Shown: piece after piece, positions 44,953 to 54,940 of the stretch
Layout: every line of letters begins with the position of its first letter
Numbering within the stretch: the stretch's first letter is position 1
Origin: Nitrospira sp. Ga0074138
Lineage (GTDB): Bacteria > Nitrospirota > Nitrospiria > Nitrospirales > Nitrospiraceae
DNA length: 64,000 bases
Direction of reading: 5' to 3'
Assembly: GCA_001464735.1 (NCBI GenBank)
Contig: LNDU01000018.1
Span: forward strand, 1 to 64,000
Position numbers and translations under genes: made by a program
Notes under the pieces: generated by a model
The model's input: the letters and a program-made list of their open reading frames with translations, nothing else
Told to the model about the DNA's origin: nothing
Databases searched by the model: none

Positions 44953-45939
44953 ATGAGATCAGAGTCCCAACCCTTAGTGAGTGTGCTGACGCCGGTGTAC
45001 AACTGCGGGAGCTATTTGGCTGAGTGTATTGAGAGCGTATTGGCGCAAACGTACCAAAATTGGGAATATTGCATTGTCAACAACTGCAGCACTGATCGGA
45101 CTCTGGAAATCGCCCAAGCATATGCCCAGAAAGACCAGCGGATTCGGGTCCATAACAACTCGGAATTCGTCAGCAGTGGACGGAACGCAAATATCGCATT
45201 TCAGAAGATGTCCCCGGATAGCAAGTACTGCAAAGTTGTCTATGCGGATGACTGGCTGTTCCCGGAATGCATCATGAAAATGGTCGACTTGGCGGAAGCC
45301 CATCCGACCGTTGCCATTGTTGGTGCCTATGGACTGGTGGGAGACTATGTGTCATGGGATGGTCTGCCTTATACCAATAGGGTAATGTCCGGCCGAGATA
45401 TCTCTAGATGGGTTCTTTTGGGACGACCGTATGTGTTCGGAAACCCTACCTCCCTACTGCTGCGGGCGGATGTGGTACGGGCCTCAGAGTTCTTCTACAA
45501 TGAGTCCAATAACCACCGTGATTCGGAAGCCTGCCTGCGCATACTACGAAATGAGGATTTTGGGTTCGTTCATCAAGTGTTGACCTACAACAGGTTGCGG
45601 GAAGGATCGGAACGGAGCTTCAGTAATCGGTATAAGACACATCTGCCGAATTATGTTGATAGACTTCTGCAGTTCGGTCCAGCCGTTTTAAGTCAGGAGG
45701 AGTTGAATGCCCGACTCAAACACCAGCTGGATTCGTACTACAACTATTTGGCCACCTCCGTGTTTGCCGTAAGAGAAAAAGCGTTCTGGGCATTTCACCG
45801 AGACAAAATGGAACGCATGGGGCATCCGCTGAGCTTGCTGAGACTGGCCACGGCCGTCTGCTCAACGGTCCTGGATTACCTTTTGAATCCCAAGCGAACG
45901 GTTGAAAGTCTATTGAAAAAGATTCGGCACGGAGATTGA
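44953..45939 (+). CDS. Glycosyltransferase family 2
   Basis: A 328-residue GT-A transferase. The N-terminus 'VSVLTPVYNCGSYLAECIESVLAQTYQNWEYCIVNNCSTDRT' (seen as 'PVYNCGSYL', 'SVLAQTYQNWE', 'NNCSTDRT') is diagnostic for GT2, and the metal Asp lies in 'YADDWL' (about residue 100). No membrane segment is evident. It lies 43 bp after the previous transferase. Donor sugar is unknown. Confidence 0.88.
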   Translation: MRSESQPLVSVLTPVYNCGSYLAECIESVLAQTYQNWEYCIVNNCSTDRTLEIAQAYAQKDQRIRVHNNSEFVSSGRNANIAFQKMSPDSKYCKVVYADDWLFPECIMKMVDLAEAHPTVAIVGAYGLVGDYVSWDGLPYTNRVMSGRDISRWVLLGRPYVFGNPTSLLLRADVVRASEFFYNESNNHRDSEACLRILRNEDFGFVHQVLTYNRLREGSERSFSNRYKTHLPNYVDRLLQFGPAVLSQEELNARLKHQLDSYYNYLATSVFAVREKAFWAFHRDKMERMGHPLSLLRLATAVCSTVLDYLLNPKRTVESLLKKIRHGD

Positions 45940-46061
45940 TCAGCTGAGCGAATAGAGTATTGGGAACGGCCATGCATGATGAAAGATGAGCAAAGACAGT
46001 TGTTGCAGGAGAGCTGAGGCTGTCGAATTCTCGTTCAAAACGGCGTGAGAGGAAGGATGTA

Positions 46062-46814
46062 ATGCGGTATTACGGACTAAAGAGAAGGATCAATCTTCTG
46101 ATCTTCCAGTTTCGCAATCTCCGTCGACAGAAATTTGAGTGCCCTATCTGTGACTACCGTGGCCCTTTCATGGACAAGGCTACACATAACGGCATCAGAA
46201 GGCACGCAAGATGTCCGAACTGTGCCGCCTTAGAACGACACCGCCTTCAGTTTCTGGTCTTACGGGAAGTTTTCAGAGAGAAAGAAACTGCCCATTTGAG
46301 AATGCTGCACGTTGCTCCTGAAGCATTCTTCCGGGAGTTCTTCTCTCAGCGATTTGGTCGATATGAAACTGCGGATTTGAAGATGAAAAGCGTCGATCAC
46401 ATCGTGGATCTTCAACATTTGCCATTCGAGGACAATACGTATGATTTCGTCTATGCCTCGCATGTGTTGGAACACGTCCCTGACGACAGAAAGGCCATAT
46501 CTGAAATCCGTAGAATCTTGAGACCGAACGGTATGGCCATGTTGCCCGTCCCCATCTACTCTGAAAAAACGGTCGAATTTTCCGAGCCGGACCCGCATGA
46601 ATTTGGGCATGTGCGAGCACCAGGGCTGGACTACTTCGACAGATATGAACGCTATTTTGCGAAGGTCGAGAGGTTCGATTCTGGCTCACAGCCTGAGAAG
46701 TATCAGGTGTTTATTTATCGGGACAATAGCCATCTGTCGAAAACTGAATATCCATGGCCGTCTCCCATGCAATGTGAAAAGCTCACCGATGTTGTCCCGG
46801 TATGTTACGTCTGA
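46062..46814 (+). CDS. SAM-dependent methyltransferase with N-terminal zinc knuckle
   Basis: A 250-residue methyltransferase. The N-terminal part has 'CPICDYRGPF' and 'RCPNCAALERHR', a four-Cys zinc site. The core has 'MLHVAPEAFFREFF' in the place of motif I, 'VDHIVDLQHLPFEDNTYDFVYASHVLEHVPDD' (motif II-III in short) and 'ISEIRRILRPNGM'. AGGAAGGA is before the ATG. It could methylate a sugar or chain end, which would suit the Wzt C-terminal domain. Confidence 0.82.
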   Translation: MRYYGLKRRINLLIFQFRNLRRQKFECPICDYRGPFMDKATHNGIRRHARCPNCAALERHRLQFLVLREVFREKETAHLRMLHVAPEAFFREFFSQRFGRYETADLKMKSVDHIVDLQHLPFEDNTYDFVYASHVLEHVPDDRKAISEIRRILRPNGMAMLPVPIYSEKTVEFSEPDPHEFGHVRAPGLDYFDRYERYFAKVERFDSGSQPEKYQVFIYRDNSHLSKTEYPWPSPMQCEKLTDVVPVCYV

Positions 46815-46995
46815 TGAGAGACCGGCCGTTGCACATGATAGGTCTTCGGTGAGTGTCCAGAAAACATGGCCGTCCTGCGTCTCATCCCACAGTAATGTTG
46901 GATAGCTGGCTGAGTCGGTGAGGCGACAGTATCGGCCTTCCTATGGGACGAATTGGAACGACGTCTGGTAGTGATCGTCTACAAATGACACCATT

Positions 46996-48216
46996 ATGAA
47001 AACTGTCGGACAAGATCCAAAACCTAACGGTGTAGGTCCACCGCTTTTCCCGGATATTGGGGTCGTTGCATTTGTTCCGGAGAAATGGGGCGGCCCCTGG
47101 CTGTCGCGGCATCAGGTGCTGACCCGCCTCTCCAGATATTTTCATGTTGTTTGGGCGGAGCCCGCCAAGAGGTGGAGAGAGCTTCTCCCTGGCAGTCATA
47201 ATCCGGTAAACTCATCAAATGGCTCGGAAACGTTTCCAGATGGCTTTCTCCTGTATCAGCCAGGAAGGTGGCTACCGTGGTTCGGCCGACCGGCCTGGCT
47301 GGACTCGTGGACCGCAGCGGAACGAGGCCGCCGCGCAGCTGAATTGCTGCGTCAGCGCGGGTGCAAGACCATCATCTTTTACCTCTGGCGGCCCTATTTC
47401 GACCGTGTTTTGGAAAGCAGCTCGTACGATCTCAGTTGTTATCACATCGTTGATGAATATTCATTCTCCCCAACCGAGCTCCCGCTGACAGATCGAGAGA
47501 TACAGTTGATCAAGCGAGTAGACCAAGTCTTCATCCATTCTCCGGCATTGCTGGAGCGTAAAGGACATTTCAATCCCCATACGCAGTTTGTCCCCAATGG
47601 CGTGAACTATCGGGCATTTGCGACTCAACAGGAAGAGCCGACCGACTTAAGAAAGATTCCCCATCCGAGGATCGGCTATATCGGGGTCATTAAGGGGCAG
47701 CTGGATATAGGGCTTTTGCTTGGGCTGGCGACGCGCCATGTGGAATGGTCCTTTGTATTGGTGGATGAATTATCCAAATTGCCGAACGTGCATTTTCTTG
47801 GGCACAAGCCAATCGAGATCGCCTGCGCATATCCACAGCATTTTGATGTCTGCTTGCTGCCGTACAAGGCGAACGACTATACGAAATACATTTATCCACT
47901 CAAACTGCATGAATATCTGGCTGGAGGAAGGCCGATTGTGGGGACTCCCATCCGATCCCTTTTGGATTTTTCCCATGTCATTAAGCTGGCCAGTACGCAA
48001 GAGGAATGGTCGCGAGCGTTGGAAGAATCGCTTGCACCTGACGCCGTGTCGATTGATCAGATAGAGAAGCGTCGGAGCATCGCAAAACAGGTAGATTGGG
48101 AGACTTTGGTTCACACTATCGCTGGGTCACTGTGCAATCGAATTGGCCCGTTCTATGAAGAGCGATTCGCTGCGCTTGGCTCAGAAACGTGTCAGGCTTC
48201 TGTGTCTGAGCGGTGA
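46996..48216 (+). CDS. Glycosyltransferase, GT-B fold (TuaH-like)
   Basis: A 406-residue transferase. 'FVPEKWGGPWLSRHQVLTRLSRYFHVVWAEP' in the N-terminal region and 'HIVDEYSFSPTELPLTDREIQLIKRVD' resemble teichuronic acid transferase TuaH and related GT-B proteins. The donor half has 'IGYIGVIKGQLDIGLL', 'FLGHKP' and 'PLKLHEYLAGGRPIVGTP', with the expected Glu in 'LHEYLA'. It follows a 181-bp gap. The specific sugar is unknown. Confidence 0.82.
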   Translation: MKTVGQDPKPNGVGPPLFPDIGVVAFVPEKWGGPWLSRHQVLTRLSRYFHVVWAEPAKRWRELLPGSHNPVNSSNGSETFPDGFLLYQPGRWLPWFGRPAWLDSWTAAERGRRAAELLRQRGCKTIIFYLWRPYFDRVLESSSYDLSCYHIVDEYSFSPTELPLTDREIQLIKRVDQVFIHSPALLERKGHFNPHTQFVPNGVNYRAFATQQEEPTDLRKIPHPRIGYIGVIKGQLDIGLLLGLATRHVEWSFVLVDELSKLPNVHFLGHKPIEIACAYPQHFDVCLLPYKANDYTKYIYPLKLHEYLAGGRPIVGTPIRSLLDFSHVIKLASTQEEWSRALEESLAPDAVSIDQIEKRRSIAKQVDWETLVHTIAGSLCNRIGPFYEERFAALGSETCQASVSER

Positions 48217-48282
48217 TGGTAGTGTTGTGTAACGAAACACGCGGCGATACCAACTATTCACTCAACCGTCTGTGAAAATAGG

Positions 48283-49647
48283 GTGGAACTCATGGGGTTG
48301 TATTCGATAACTAGGTCCGTCCGCTGGTGGTTGAATGGCTTTCCAGGTGATGCGTATGCCCGCCTGCTCGCACAGTCAGAGCATTGGTCGAGAGAAGAGA
48401 TGCAGGTTTACCGTGACGGCAAGCTTCGCCGCTTGATCGCCCATTGCTATGAGAATGTTCGATATTATCGGGATGTGATGGACCGCGAGAAGATAAAGCC
48501 CAACGATATTCAGTCTGCGGCTGATCTTGTGAAGTTGCCGCTGTTAACAAAAGAGACGGTAAGAACGCACCGAAATGAGCTGATGGCTTCAAATATCAGC
48601 CGGATGGCAATCACCTGGTCTAAAACGGGTGGTACCACCGGAGAGCCAATGCGGATTTGTCGGAACGTGGAAGGTGGTGCGTGGGCAAGCATGTGTTATG
48701 AGCGTGGATTGCGATGGGGGGGACTAGGCCTGGAGACTTCCAGAATAAAGCTATTCGGCGGTTCATTGGGAATTGATAAGAAGTCTTTAATGGAAAGATT
48801 GGGAACGAGGCTTCGAGGAGATCTGTTTTTGCCGGCCTTCGAGCTTCGCGCGGATACGGCGCCAACGTACTTCAACAGCATTCGTCAATCCAACTGTCGT
48901 TTTTTGATAGGCTACGCATCTGCCATCTATCGACTGGCGAAGCTGGCGGAGGAAATGAACCAAACCATTCGATTCGACGCCGTGTTTCCCACGGCAGAGT
49001 TGTTGCTGCCGGAATGGGAAGATACGATTCGGAAGGTGTTTGCATGCCACGTCCTCCCGTATTATGGGAGCGGCGAAGTCGGTTCTTTAGGGTATTCTCG
49101 GCCGGATTCCAGCGGTTACGTTATCCCAGAGGAACACGCCATAATAGAGGTCTTGCAAAAGGATGGCTCGTTGCAGCTGTCGGGCGATGGAGGATTCGTC
49201 ATCACGGATCTCGATAACTATGCGATGCCTATTATCCGATACGTGAATGGCGATGCAGGCAAAGTTTCCGATGCGTGTGACAGTGGCCTCCCATTTAGCC
49301 GAATTGAACGGCTGGATGGGAGATATAATAGCTTTCTTCTCACCGACAGCGGTGATTTGATTTCTGGAGTGATTGGCACACACATCTTTCGACACGTTCC
49401 GTCTGTCCGAACCTACCGAATCATCCAAGAAACCCCCTTAGATGTCACGATTAACATTGTCCCAGAAGCTGGTTACAGCACGAAAGATGAGAATCTTATA
49501 TTAGATCTCTTCACTAAGCATCTCGGAAGAAGAGCCAAGATCGTTATCCAAAAAGTAGCTCATATAGAGACCCCGCCGTCAGGGAAGTCAGTCTTCGTTA
49601 TAAATAAATGCCTGGCGCCACCTGTTCAACGCAATTCAGTTCTGTGA
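48283..49647 (+). CDS. CapK/PaaK-like adenylate-forming protein
   Basis: A 454-residue protein of the phenylacetate-CoA-ligase-like family, called CapK in capsule loci. The AMP-binding loop 'SKTGGTTGEPM' (about residues 106-116) is intact, and 'YYGSGEVGSLGYS' and 'NYAMPIIRYVNGD' continue the fold. CapK proteins are common in capsule clusters but their substrate is not known; acyl or amino-acid activation for attachment to the polymer is a guess. GTG 48283 or ATG 48292 could be the start. Confidence 0.85.
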   Translation: MELMGLYSITRSVRWWLNGFPGDAYARLLAQSEHWSREEMQVYRDGKLRRLIAHCYENVRYYRDVMDREKIKPNDIQSAADLVKLPLLTKETVRTHRNELMASNISRMAITWSKTGGTTGEPMRICRNVEGGAWASMCYERGLRWGGLGLETSRIKLFGGSLGIDKKSLMERLGTRLRGDLFLPAFELRADTAPTYFNSIRQSNCRFLIGYASAIYRLAKLAEEMNQTIRFDAVFPTAELLLPEWEDTIRKVFACHVLPYYGSGEVGSLGYSRPDSSGYVIPEEHAIIEVLQKDGSLQLSGDGGFVITDLDNYAMPIIRYVNGDAGKVSDACDSGLPFSRIERLDGRYNSFLLTDSGDLISGVIGTHIFRHVPSVRTYRIIQETPLDVTINIVPEAGYSTKDENLILDLFTKHLGRRAKIVIQKVAHIETPPSGKSVFVINKCLAPPVQRNSVL

Positions 49648-49738
49648 TATTGACGTTGATTGAAATGTGACGAGTGGCTGCGTGCGGTTGAGCAAGTAGA
49701 GGCGTAGTGCGCTTCGACAAAGAAGGCGCGGCTCACCA

Positions 49739-51085
49739 GTGGAACTGGAAAAGGCATGCACGGATGGTGCTGTGAGCAAAAGAATGAACGAACGCAAACC
49801 TAAATTATTGTTCTTGGCTCATGCTTTTCCACCCTGGAATGCGGCTGGTTCTGTGCGTCTCTGGAATATCGCGAAGCATTTATCTCGACTGGGCTGGCAC
49901 GTGACGGTTGTCGCACCTGATCCTTCTCTTATGCGCAATGCGGAACGTCCAGAAAGGGTTGCTGCTCTCCTGGCACAGGAAGGCATCAGGCGTTTGGTCA
50001 CTGGCTATCGATGGCGATGTCTTTCCCCTAAAGACCTGAAATGTTGGGACCAGAATCTTGGCTGGCTTGCCGGAGGAGCCTGTCGAACCATTGCACGGAG
50101 TCTAGGAATTGAGAAGGCTGAAGGGTGGGTCAAGGCTGCGGAGCAAGCCTGTTCCAGTTTGAGCGCGCAGGATGTGGACTTAATTCTTGCGTCAGGCTCA
50201 CCGTTTGTGGCGTTTAGATTGGCAAGGAAGCTGTCAGACCGGCTTGACCGGCCCTATGTTTTAGACTACCGTGATCCGTGGACTGGAAATCCTCATAACG
50301 TTCGCCCGTCACGAATAAGCACGATACGTGAAGAGGCGAGTTTGCTTGAAGGTTGTGCGGCTGTCACCATCGTGTCGCCCTCATGGGGTGCGGCCTTAGA
50401 TCGACGTCATGGTGTCGGGGCCAAGCTTCATGTGGTGACCAACGGGTATGACCCTAACGAGATGGGGGATGTTCAAGCATACGACTTTGGACATTGTGCG
50501 TTTGTTTATACCGGAATCTTCTATCCACCCAAACGAGTCATTTCGCCCTTTCTGGCTACGCTGAAGCGCTTCAAGGAGGGGCTTGGCGAAAGCAATAATG
50601 CGTGGTTCTTTCACTACTATGGAACGGATGAACGCCACGTCCGTGAACAGGCAGAGCGGTTTGGGTTGAGTGATCGGATTGTGTTGCACGGAAGAGTCTC
50701 GCAGCGAGAGGCCTTATCAGCGGTCAAGGGTGCATGCCTCGCAGTGGTCATCACATCAGTCGAGGACGAAGGCACGCTAGAGGATAAAGGGATCGTTACA
50801 GGAAAAATATTCGAGGCAATCGGGGTTGGAACACCGGTTCTTCTGATTGCCCCCAAGGGTAGCGATGCGGCAACGACTACCGAGACCACTGGGTTGGTGA
50901 AAAGTTTTTTGGGAACCGACATCCAAGGCATGGCATCGTTCCTTAAAGATGTAGTCCATGGACAGGCTCCTGAACCAAGAGATGTCGAGATGTTTTCGTG
51001 GCCAAACATTGCGAAGCGACTAGACGTCGTGTTGCGCGAGGCAATTTCGGCTGACCAGTTGAGGTCTTTTAATTTATCCGGGTAG
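49739..51085 (+). CDS. Glycosyltransferase, GT4
   Basis: A 448-residue GT4-type transferase. The acceptor half starts 'LFLAHAFPPWNAAGSVRLWNIAKHL' (in part), typical of WbuB-like GT4 proteins. The donor half has 'VFIYTGIFYPP'-like 'FVYTGIFYPPKRV' and 'GTLEDKGIVTGKIFEAIGVGTPVLLI' with the Glu in 'KIFEAIG'. Start is GTG 49739 or ATG 49781. It is one of the transferases that build the repeat. Confidence 0.83.
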   Translation: MELEKACTDGAVSKRMNERKPKLLFLAHAFPPWNAAGSVRLWNIAKHLSRLGWHVTVVAPDPSLMRNAERPERVAALLAQEGIRRLVTGYRWRCLSPKDLKCWDQNLGWLAGGACRTIARSLGIEKAEGWVKAAEQACSSLSAQDVDLILASGSPFVAFRLARKLSDRLDRPYVLDYRDPWTGNPHNVRPSRISTIREEASLLEGCAAVTIVSPSWGAALDRRHGVGAKLHVVTNGYDPNEMGDVQAYDFGHCAFVYTGIFYPPKRVISPFLATLKRFKEGLGESNNAWFFHYYGTDERHVREQAERFGLSDRIVLHGRVSQREALSAVKGACLAVVITSVEDEGTLEDKGIVTGKIFEAIGVGTPVLLIAPKGSDAATTTETTGLVKSFLGTDIQGMASFLKDVVHGQAPEPRDVEMFSWPNIAKRLDVVLREAISADQLRSFNLSG

Positions 51086-51123
51086 AGGCATGGTCTCAAC
51101 CGTCGGATTCGGATAGGACTAAA

Positions 51124-52401
51124 ATGCCAGAAAACGTGCTCCCCAGCATACGCTATGCATTTTATCTGTTCGTATTGGCCATACCGTTTGAAACGGCGAG
51201 TACGGAAACTGTTTCAATAATCGGCAGCATCCCCATGATACTGGGATTGATACTGACCGCAGCTGCGCTATTACAACCGCGAGTCTGTTTCAATCCTCCT
51301 CCCGTCGCATACTGGTGCTTTGTCGGCTACTTCGTGCTCTGTCTTGCTCTCGGGACAACTCAGAATCTCGACTATATAGGTCCAGTATTCACGAAGTTAT
51401 TTACATTGGCTCAAATGCTCATCTTGATGTGGATTTGCTTTAACCTGTTTCGGTATCCGGAGATTTGCAGGAACGCCCTCCTGCTATTTGTCGCTGCATG
51501 TGCGATTCTCTCGGTACTCCAGGTGTTTGGTGTAGGGACTGTACAAGTGGCACAGGGAAGGTCGTCCATGTTTGGAGACAATGCTAATACAGTGGGGAAC
51601 ACTCTATCACTTGGTCTGATCGCCTTGGTTGGCCTCACGTATGGACGGATCAAAGTCGAGAGGAGAATCACTCTCTTTGCATGGACGGTATTTCCGATCA
51701 TCGGGACGGCAATTGTTATGACGGGATCAAGAGGTGCTCTGATAGCTCTCGTGTTGGGGATTGCTCTACTGGTCATTCGAGATGGAACGTGGGGGACTAA
51801 ACTGAAGATTGGGTCGATTGCCGTATTGGCCATCGGGTTTTTGGTCTTTGCCGCATTTTCTGATGATGCAATGCGAACCCGATTGGAGCGGTCGTTTTAT
51901 CAAGGAGATACGGCCGGCAGAGATAAGATTCACGGTCATGCTTGGGTGATGATCTTTGAGAAGCCCATGCTTGGATGGGGGCCGGTGTACAATGTGGTCG
52001 AACTGGGTTCGCGTCTTGGTAGGTCAGTGAGAGATCCTCACAGTTTATATCTGTCGGTGCTGACGGAAGCTGGTGTGCTCGGATCTGTTCTGTTTTTCAG
52101 CGGGCTGGGGCTTTTAGTAAAAGCGGCCTGGCAGGCTCGTCTCCGGATAGAGGGGGCATTGCCGATGGCGATGATCGGTTGTTTTTTGATCGTTTCCTTG
52201 TCGGGATCGTGGCAAAACCGCAAACTGTTCTGGTTGACGGCAGCGTATGTGATGGCGAGTGCCTGGTCGTTCCGTGAGACGGCTCGAGAAGTACCTGCAG
52301 AACTCGCAGGCGCGACCAACGTGATGGGGCAAGGGCTTGGAACGGCAACGTCTTTTTCGCAAGTCACCAAACGAGTGTCTGAGGCAGACCAAGCGCAATG
52401 A
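51124..52401 (+). CDS. O-antigen ligase/polymerase-like membrane protein
   Basis: A 425-residue integral membrane protein with about ten transmembrane segments and a larger periplasmic loop before the end ('RDPHSLYLSVLTEAGVLGSVLFF', in short 'DPHSLYL..LTEAG'), which is the Wzy_C signature of O-antigen ligases and polymerases. 'GSRGAL' lies before it. It could be WaaL-like (ligase to lipid A) or Wzy-like (polymerase). With the ABC exporter a ligase role is more expected. The tail is hydrophilic. Confidence 0.85.
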   Translation: MPENVLPSIRYAFYLFVLAIPFETASTETVSIIGSIPMILGLILTAAALLQPRVCFNPPPVAYWCFVGYFVLCLALGTTQNLDYIGPVFTKLFTLAQMLILMWICFNLFRYPEICRNALLLFVAACAILSVLQVFGVGTVQVAQGRSSMFGDNANTVGNTLSLGLIALVGLTYGRIKVERRITLFAWTVFPIIGTAIVMTGSRGALIALVLGIALLVIRDGTWGTKLKIGSIAVLAIGFLVFAAFSDDAMRTRLERSFYQGDTAGRDKIHGHAWVMIFEKPMLGWGPVYNVVELGSRLGRSVRDPHSLYLSVLTEAGVLGSVLFFSGLGLLVKAAWQARLRIEGALPMAMIGCFLIVSLSGSWQNRKLFWLTAAYVMASAWSFRETAREVPAELAGATNVMGQGLGTATSFSQVTKRVSEADQAQ

Positions 52402-52459
52402 GAAAACCTGCATAGACTAAGCGCAGCTTACACGTTCCTTTTTGCCTTCGATTTTGACG

Positions 52460-53686
52460 ATGCATGTTCTCATGGTTGCAGAAAGTTTCCCTTCTCCGGG
52501 ACATCCTTATCGCGGCACATTCATCGGTGAGCAGGTGAAACGGCTGCTGGAGTACGTGGACCGGATCACCGTGCTATGTCCAACAACATATGTTCCACAG
52601 TTTGCGAAATTCAGTCGGGTTGCAGTTCAGGCTTCTCAACCGACACACTATGAGCTCGTGAAAGATCGCTGTGAGGTGTTGTTTCCTCGTTACCTGAAAG
52701 CACCTGGGGATATGTGCCTCTGGTGGACCACTGCTCAGTGGCGTCGGCTTGTTTCCAGGACAGTAAGGGAACTCATTGAGACTCAATCGCTCTCCCTGAT
52801 CCATGCGAATAAAGGTGGCCTGAGTTCGTGGTCGTCGATACAGGCTGCCAGGGAATATGGTCTTCCTTGCGTTGTCACGTACCAAGGCACCGAGGTCCAT
52901 ATGGATTTGGTCAATCAGCAAAAGGAATGGAAGCTTAGTCGAGATTCCTTTCGCTTGGCCGATCTCAATATCTTAGTCAGCCGCTCTTTAGAGCGTACTC
53001 TCAAGGCTTGCGTCCAGCCTCAGGGACGATGTGAAGTCATATTAAGAGGGGTAGATCTGACGATGTTCTTTCCTTCCGTAGCGGAGGATGTTCGGCGACC
53101 GATTATTCTCTTTGTTGGACGGGTCACGGAGGCAAAGGGAGTCTTTGATCTTCTTGAAGCCTGGAGGGGAATCACCACAAGATGTGCGTGTGCCGAGTTG
53201 TGGATCGTGGGGCCAAATCACAGGGACGCTCGTTTTCTTCGAGTGGTTGAGTCTTGTGGACAGAGTAGATCGATTAGGGTCCTCGGGCCGCTCCCACTGC
53301 GGGAAGTGGCTGATTTGATGCGACAGGTTCAAGCACTGTGCTTGCCGAGCCATGGAGAAGGAACGCCAAACTGTGTCATGGAGGCCATGGCTTGCGGTCT
53401 TCCGGTTGTTGCCACGGAGGTCGGAGGAATTCCGGATATTGTCGAGTCCAACCGGACCGGCATGTTGGTTCAGAAAGGGGACACCCAAGGGCTGGCCGAT
53501 GCACTGGTGTCCTTGCTGCAAGATTCCGATCGACGGGCGCGCATGGGCGAAGCCGCGCATGCGTTTGCCGTAGAACACTTTGATGCGCGAAAGACCGCGC
53601 AGCGCCTTGCGAGTTGGTATCGTGAGCTTGTCACGGAGTCGCGAGGCGCCGTCAAAACCAGAACGAGAGTGGAGACGAAGAGATGA
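52460..53686 (+). CDS. Glycosyltransferase, GT4
   Basis: A 408-residue GT4 transferase. The start 'MHVLMVAESFPSPGHPYRGTFIGEQVKRL' (in part) is typical. The donor half has 'LFVGRVTEAKGVFDLLEAW' and the catalytic 'PSHGEGTPNCVMEAMACGLPVVATEVGG' with E-x7-E (EGTPNCVME). ATG 52460 is chosen; a TTG at 52442 starts the open frame. The next gene overlaps its end by 4 bp. Donor unknown. Confidence 0.88.
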   Translation: MHVLMVAESFPSPGHPYRGTFIGEQVKRLLEYVDRITVLCPTTYVPQFAKFSRVAVQASQPTHYELVKDRCEVLFPRYLKAPGDMCLWWTTAQWRRLVSRTVRELIETQSLSLIHANKGGLSSWSSIQAAREYGLPCVVTYQGTEVHMDLVNQQKEWKLSRDSFRLADLNILVSRSLERTLKACVQPQGRCEVILRGVDLTMFFPSVAEDVRRPIILFVGRVTEAKGVFDLLEAWRGITTRCACAELWIVGPNHRDARFLRVVESCGQSRSIRVLGPLPLREVADLMRQVQALCLPSHGEGTPNCVMEAMACGLPVVATEVGGIPDIVESNRTGMLVQKGDTQGLADALVSLLQDSDRRARMGEAAHAFAVEHFDARKTAQRLASWYRELVTESRGAVKTRTRVETKR

Positions 53687-54852
53687 CAAGACCTTCTAAT
53701 AGCACTGCCATCAAAGTGTGTCACGTGTGCTCAGGGCACACGTCCGATGATTCTCGTGTTTTTCACAAGGAGTGCCGATCTTTGGCACAGGCGGGGTATG
53801 AAGTCCATCTCATCGCGACCGACAAGAACCCAACCAGTTATAAATCAGGCGATGTCACCATTCATCCGCTCCTTCCTTCCCAAAGTCGTTTCGAAAGGCT
53901 CTCTCGACGGTGGATGGTCGCGAATATTGCGGCGCGCGTGTCGGCAGATCTCTATCACGTTCACGAACCCGAGCTCCTGGGACCGGTCCTGAATCGTGTT
54001 GGTGATAAGCCTGTGATATACGATGTTCATGAGTCGTATTGGGATTTGCTAGGGCATCGCAGTTGGATTCCTGCACTGGTTCGCCCGGTTGTGCAGGCCT
54101 TATGGCAGAGGTCGGAAGCCAAGTGTGTGCGGCGGTGCCGGGCCATTGTTACCGTCTCTGAGCCAATTGCCGAGCCATATTCGAAGCTTCATGAGCGTGT
54201 AGAGATAATTAGGAACTTTCCTGATCTCTCACGGGATGAATTCAATGGCGATTCTCCGCACGGCCATGAGCCGGCCTGTGTGCTGGCAGGAACTCTGAAT
54301 GGAGATAGGAACTTGGCGAATATGGTGCTGGCGATCGGGTTACTGCGAAAACGGAACGTAAGCATTTCCTTGTGGCTGGCTGGCAAATGGGACAGCCCCG
54401 AGTATGAACGTGCAATTCAGAAGCTTGCGGCTGATGAAGGAATCTCCGACCGAGTTCGCTATTTCGGAATCCTCTCCCATAAAGATGCGGTGGCCCTAGA
54501 GTCACGCGCGAGTATTGGGATGGCCACGGTGTTGCCTACCGGCAATTTTCTCAAAACACTGCTGATCAAATTGTTCGAGTGCATGGCGTTGGGATTGCCG
54601 GTTATCTATTCGGATTTTCCCTTGTTTCAACAGTATGTACGTGAATATGGCGTGGGGGTGGCGGTTGATCCGGAAAAGCCCGAACAAATTGCGGATGCCC
54701 TCGAATATCTCGTGAATAACTCACAAATCGCCCAGCAAATGGGCAAAATGGGCAAGCGCGCCGTCATGGAAAGGTATAACTGGGCTCATGAAGGCACGAG
54801 GCTCCTGGCTCTGTACCGTGAGATCTTAGGCCCACGGTTGTCAAAGACATGA
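53683..54852 (+). CDS. Glycosyltransferase, GT4
   Basis: A 389-residue GT4-type transferase, 4 bp overlapping the previous. 'VCHVCSGHTSDDSRVFHKECRSLAQAGYEVHLIATD' (in part) is the N-terminal acceptor region; 'LWLAGKWDSPEYE' and 'LLIKLFECMALGLPVIYSDFP' hold the donor site with Glu in 'LFECMA'. It is the last transferase before a 166-bp insertion-like element. Donor unknown. Confidence 0.87.
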   Translation: MTRPSNSTAIKVCHVCSGHTSDDSRVFHKECRSLAQAGYEVHLIATDKNPTSYKSGDVTIHPLLPSQSRFERLSRRWMVANIAARVSADLYHVHEPELLGPVLNRVGDKPVIYDVHESYWDLLGHRSWIPALVRPVVQALWQRSEAKCVRRCRAIVTVSEPIAEPYSKLHERVEIIRNFPDLSRDEFNGDSPHGHEPACVLAGTLNGDRNLANMVLAIGLLRKRNVSISLWLAGKWDSPEYERAIQKLAADEGISDRVRYFGILSHKDAVALESRASIGMATVLPTGNFLKTLLIKLFECMALGLPVIYSDFPLFQQYVREYGVGVAVDPEKPEQIADALEYLVNNSQIAQQMGKMGKRAVMERYNWAHEGTRLLALYREILGPRLSKT

Positions 54853-54940
54853 AAGTAAGTGTTGGATCTTTAGTCTGGACGAGTTCGTCAGCCAACGTAA
54901 GAAACAACGGGAAGCCAGAAAAGCCCTCTACTCGGGCTCA

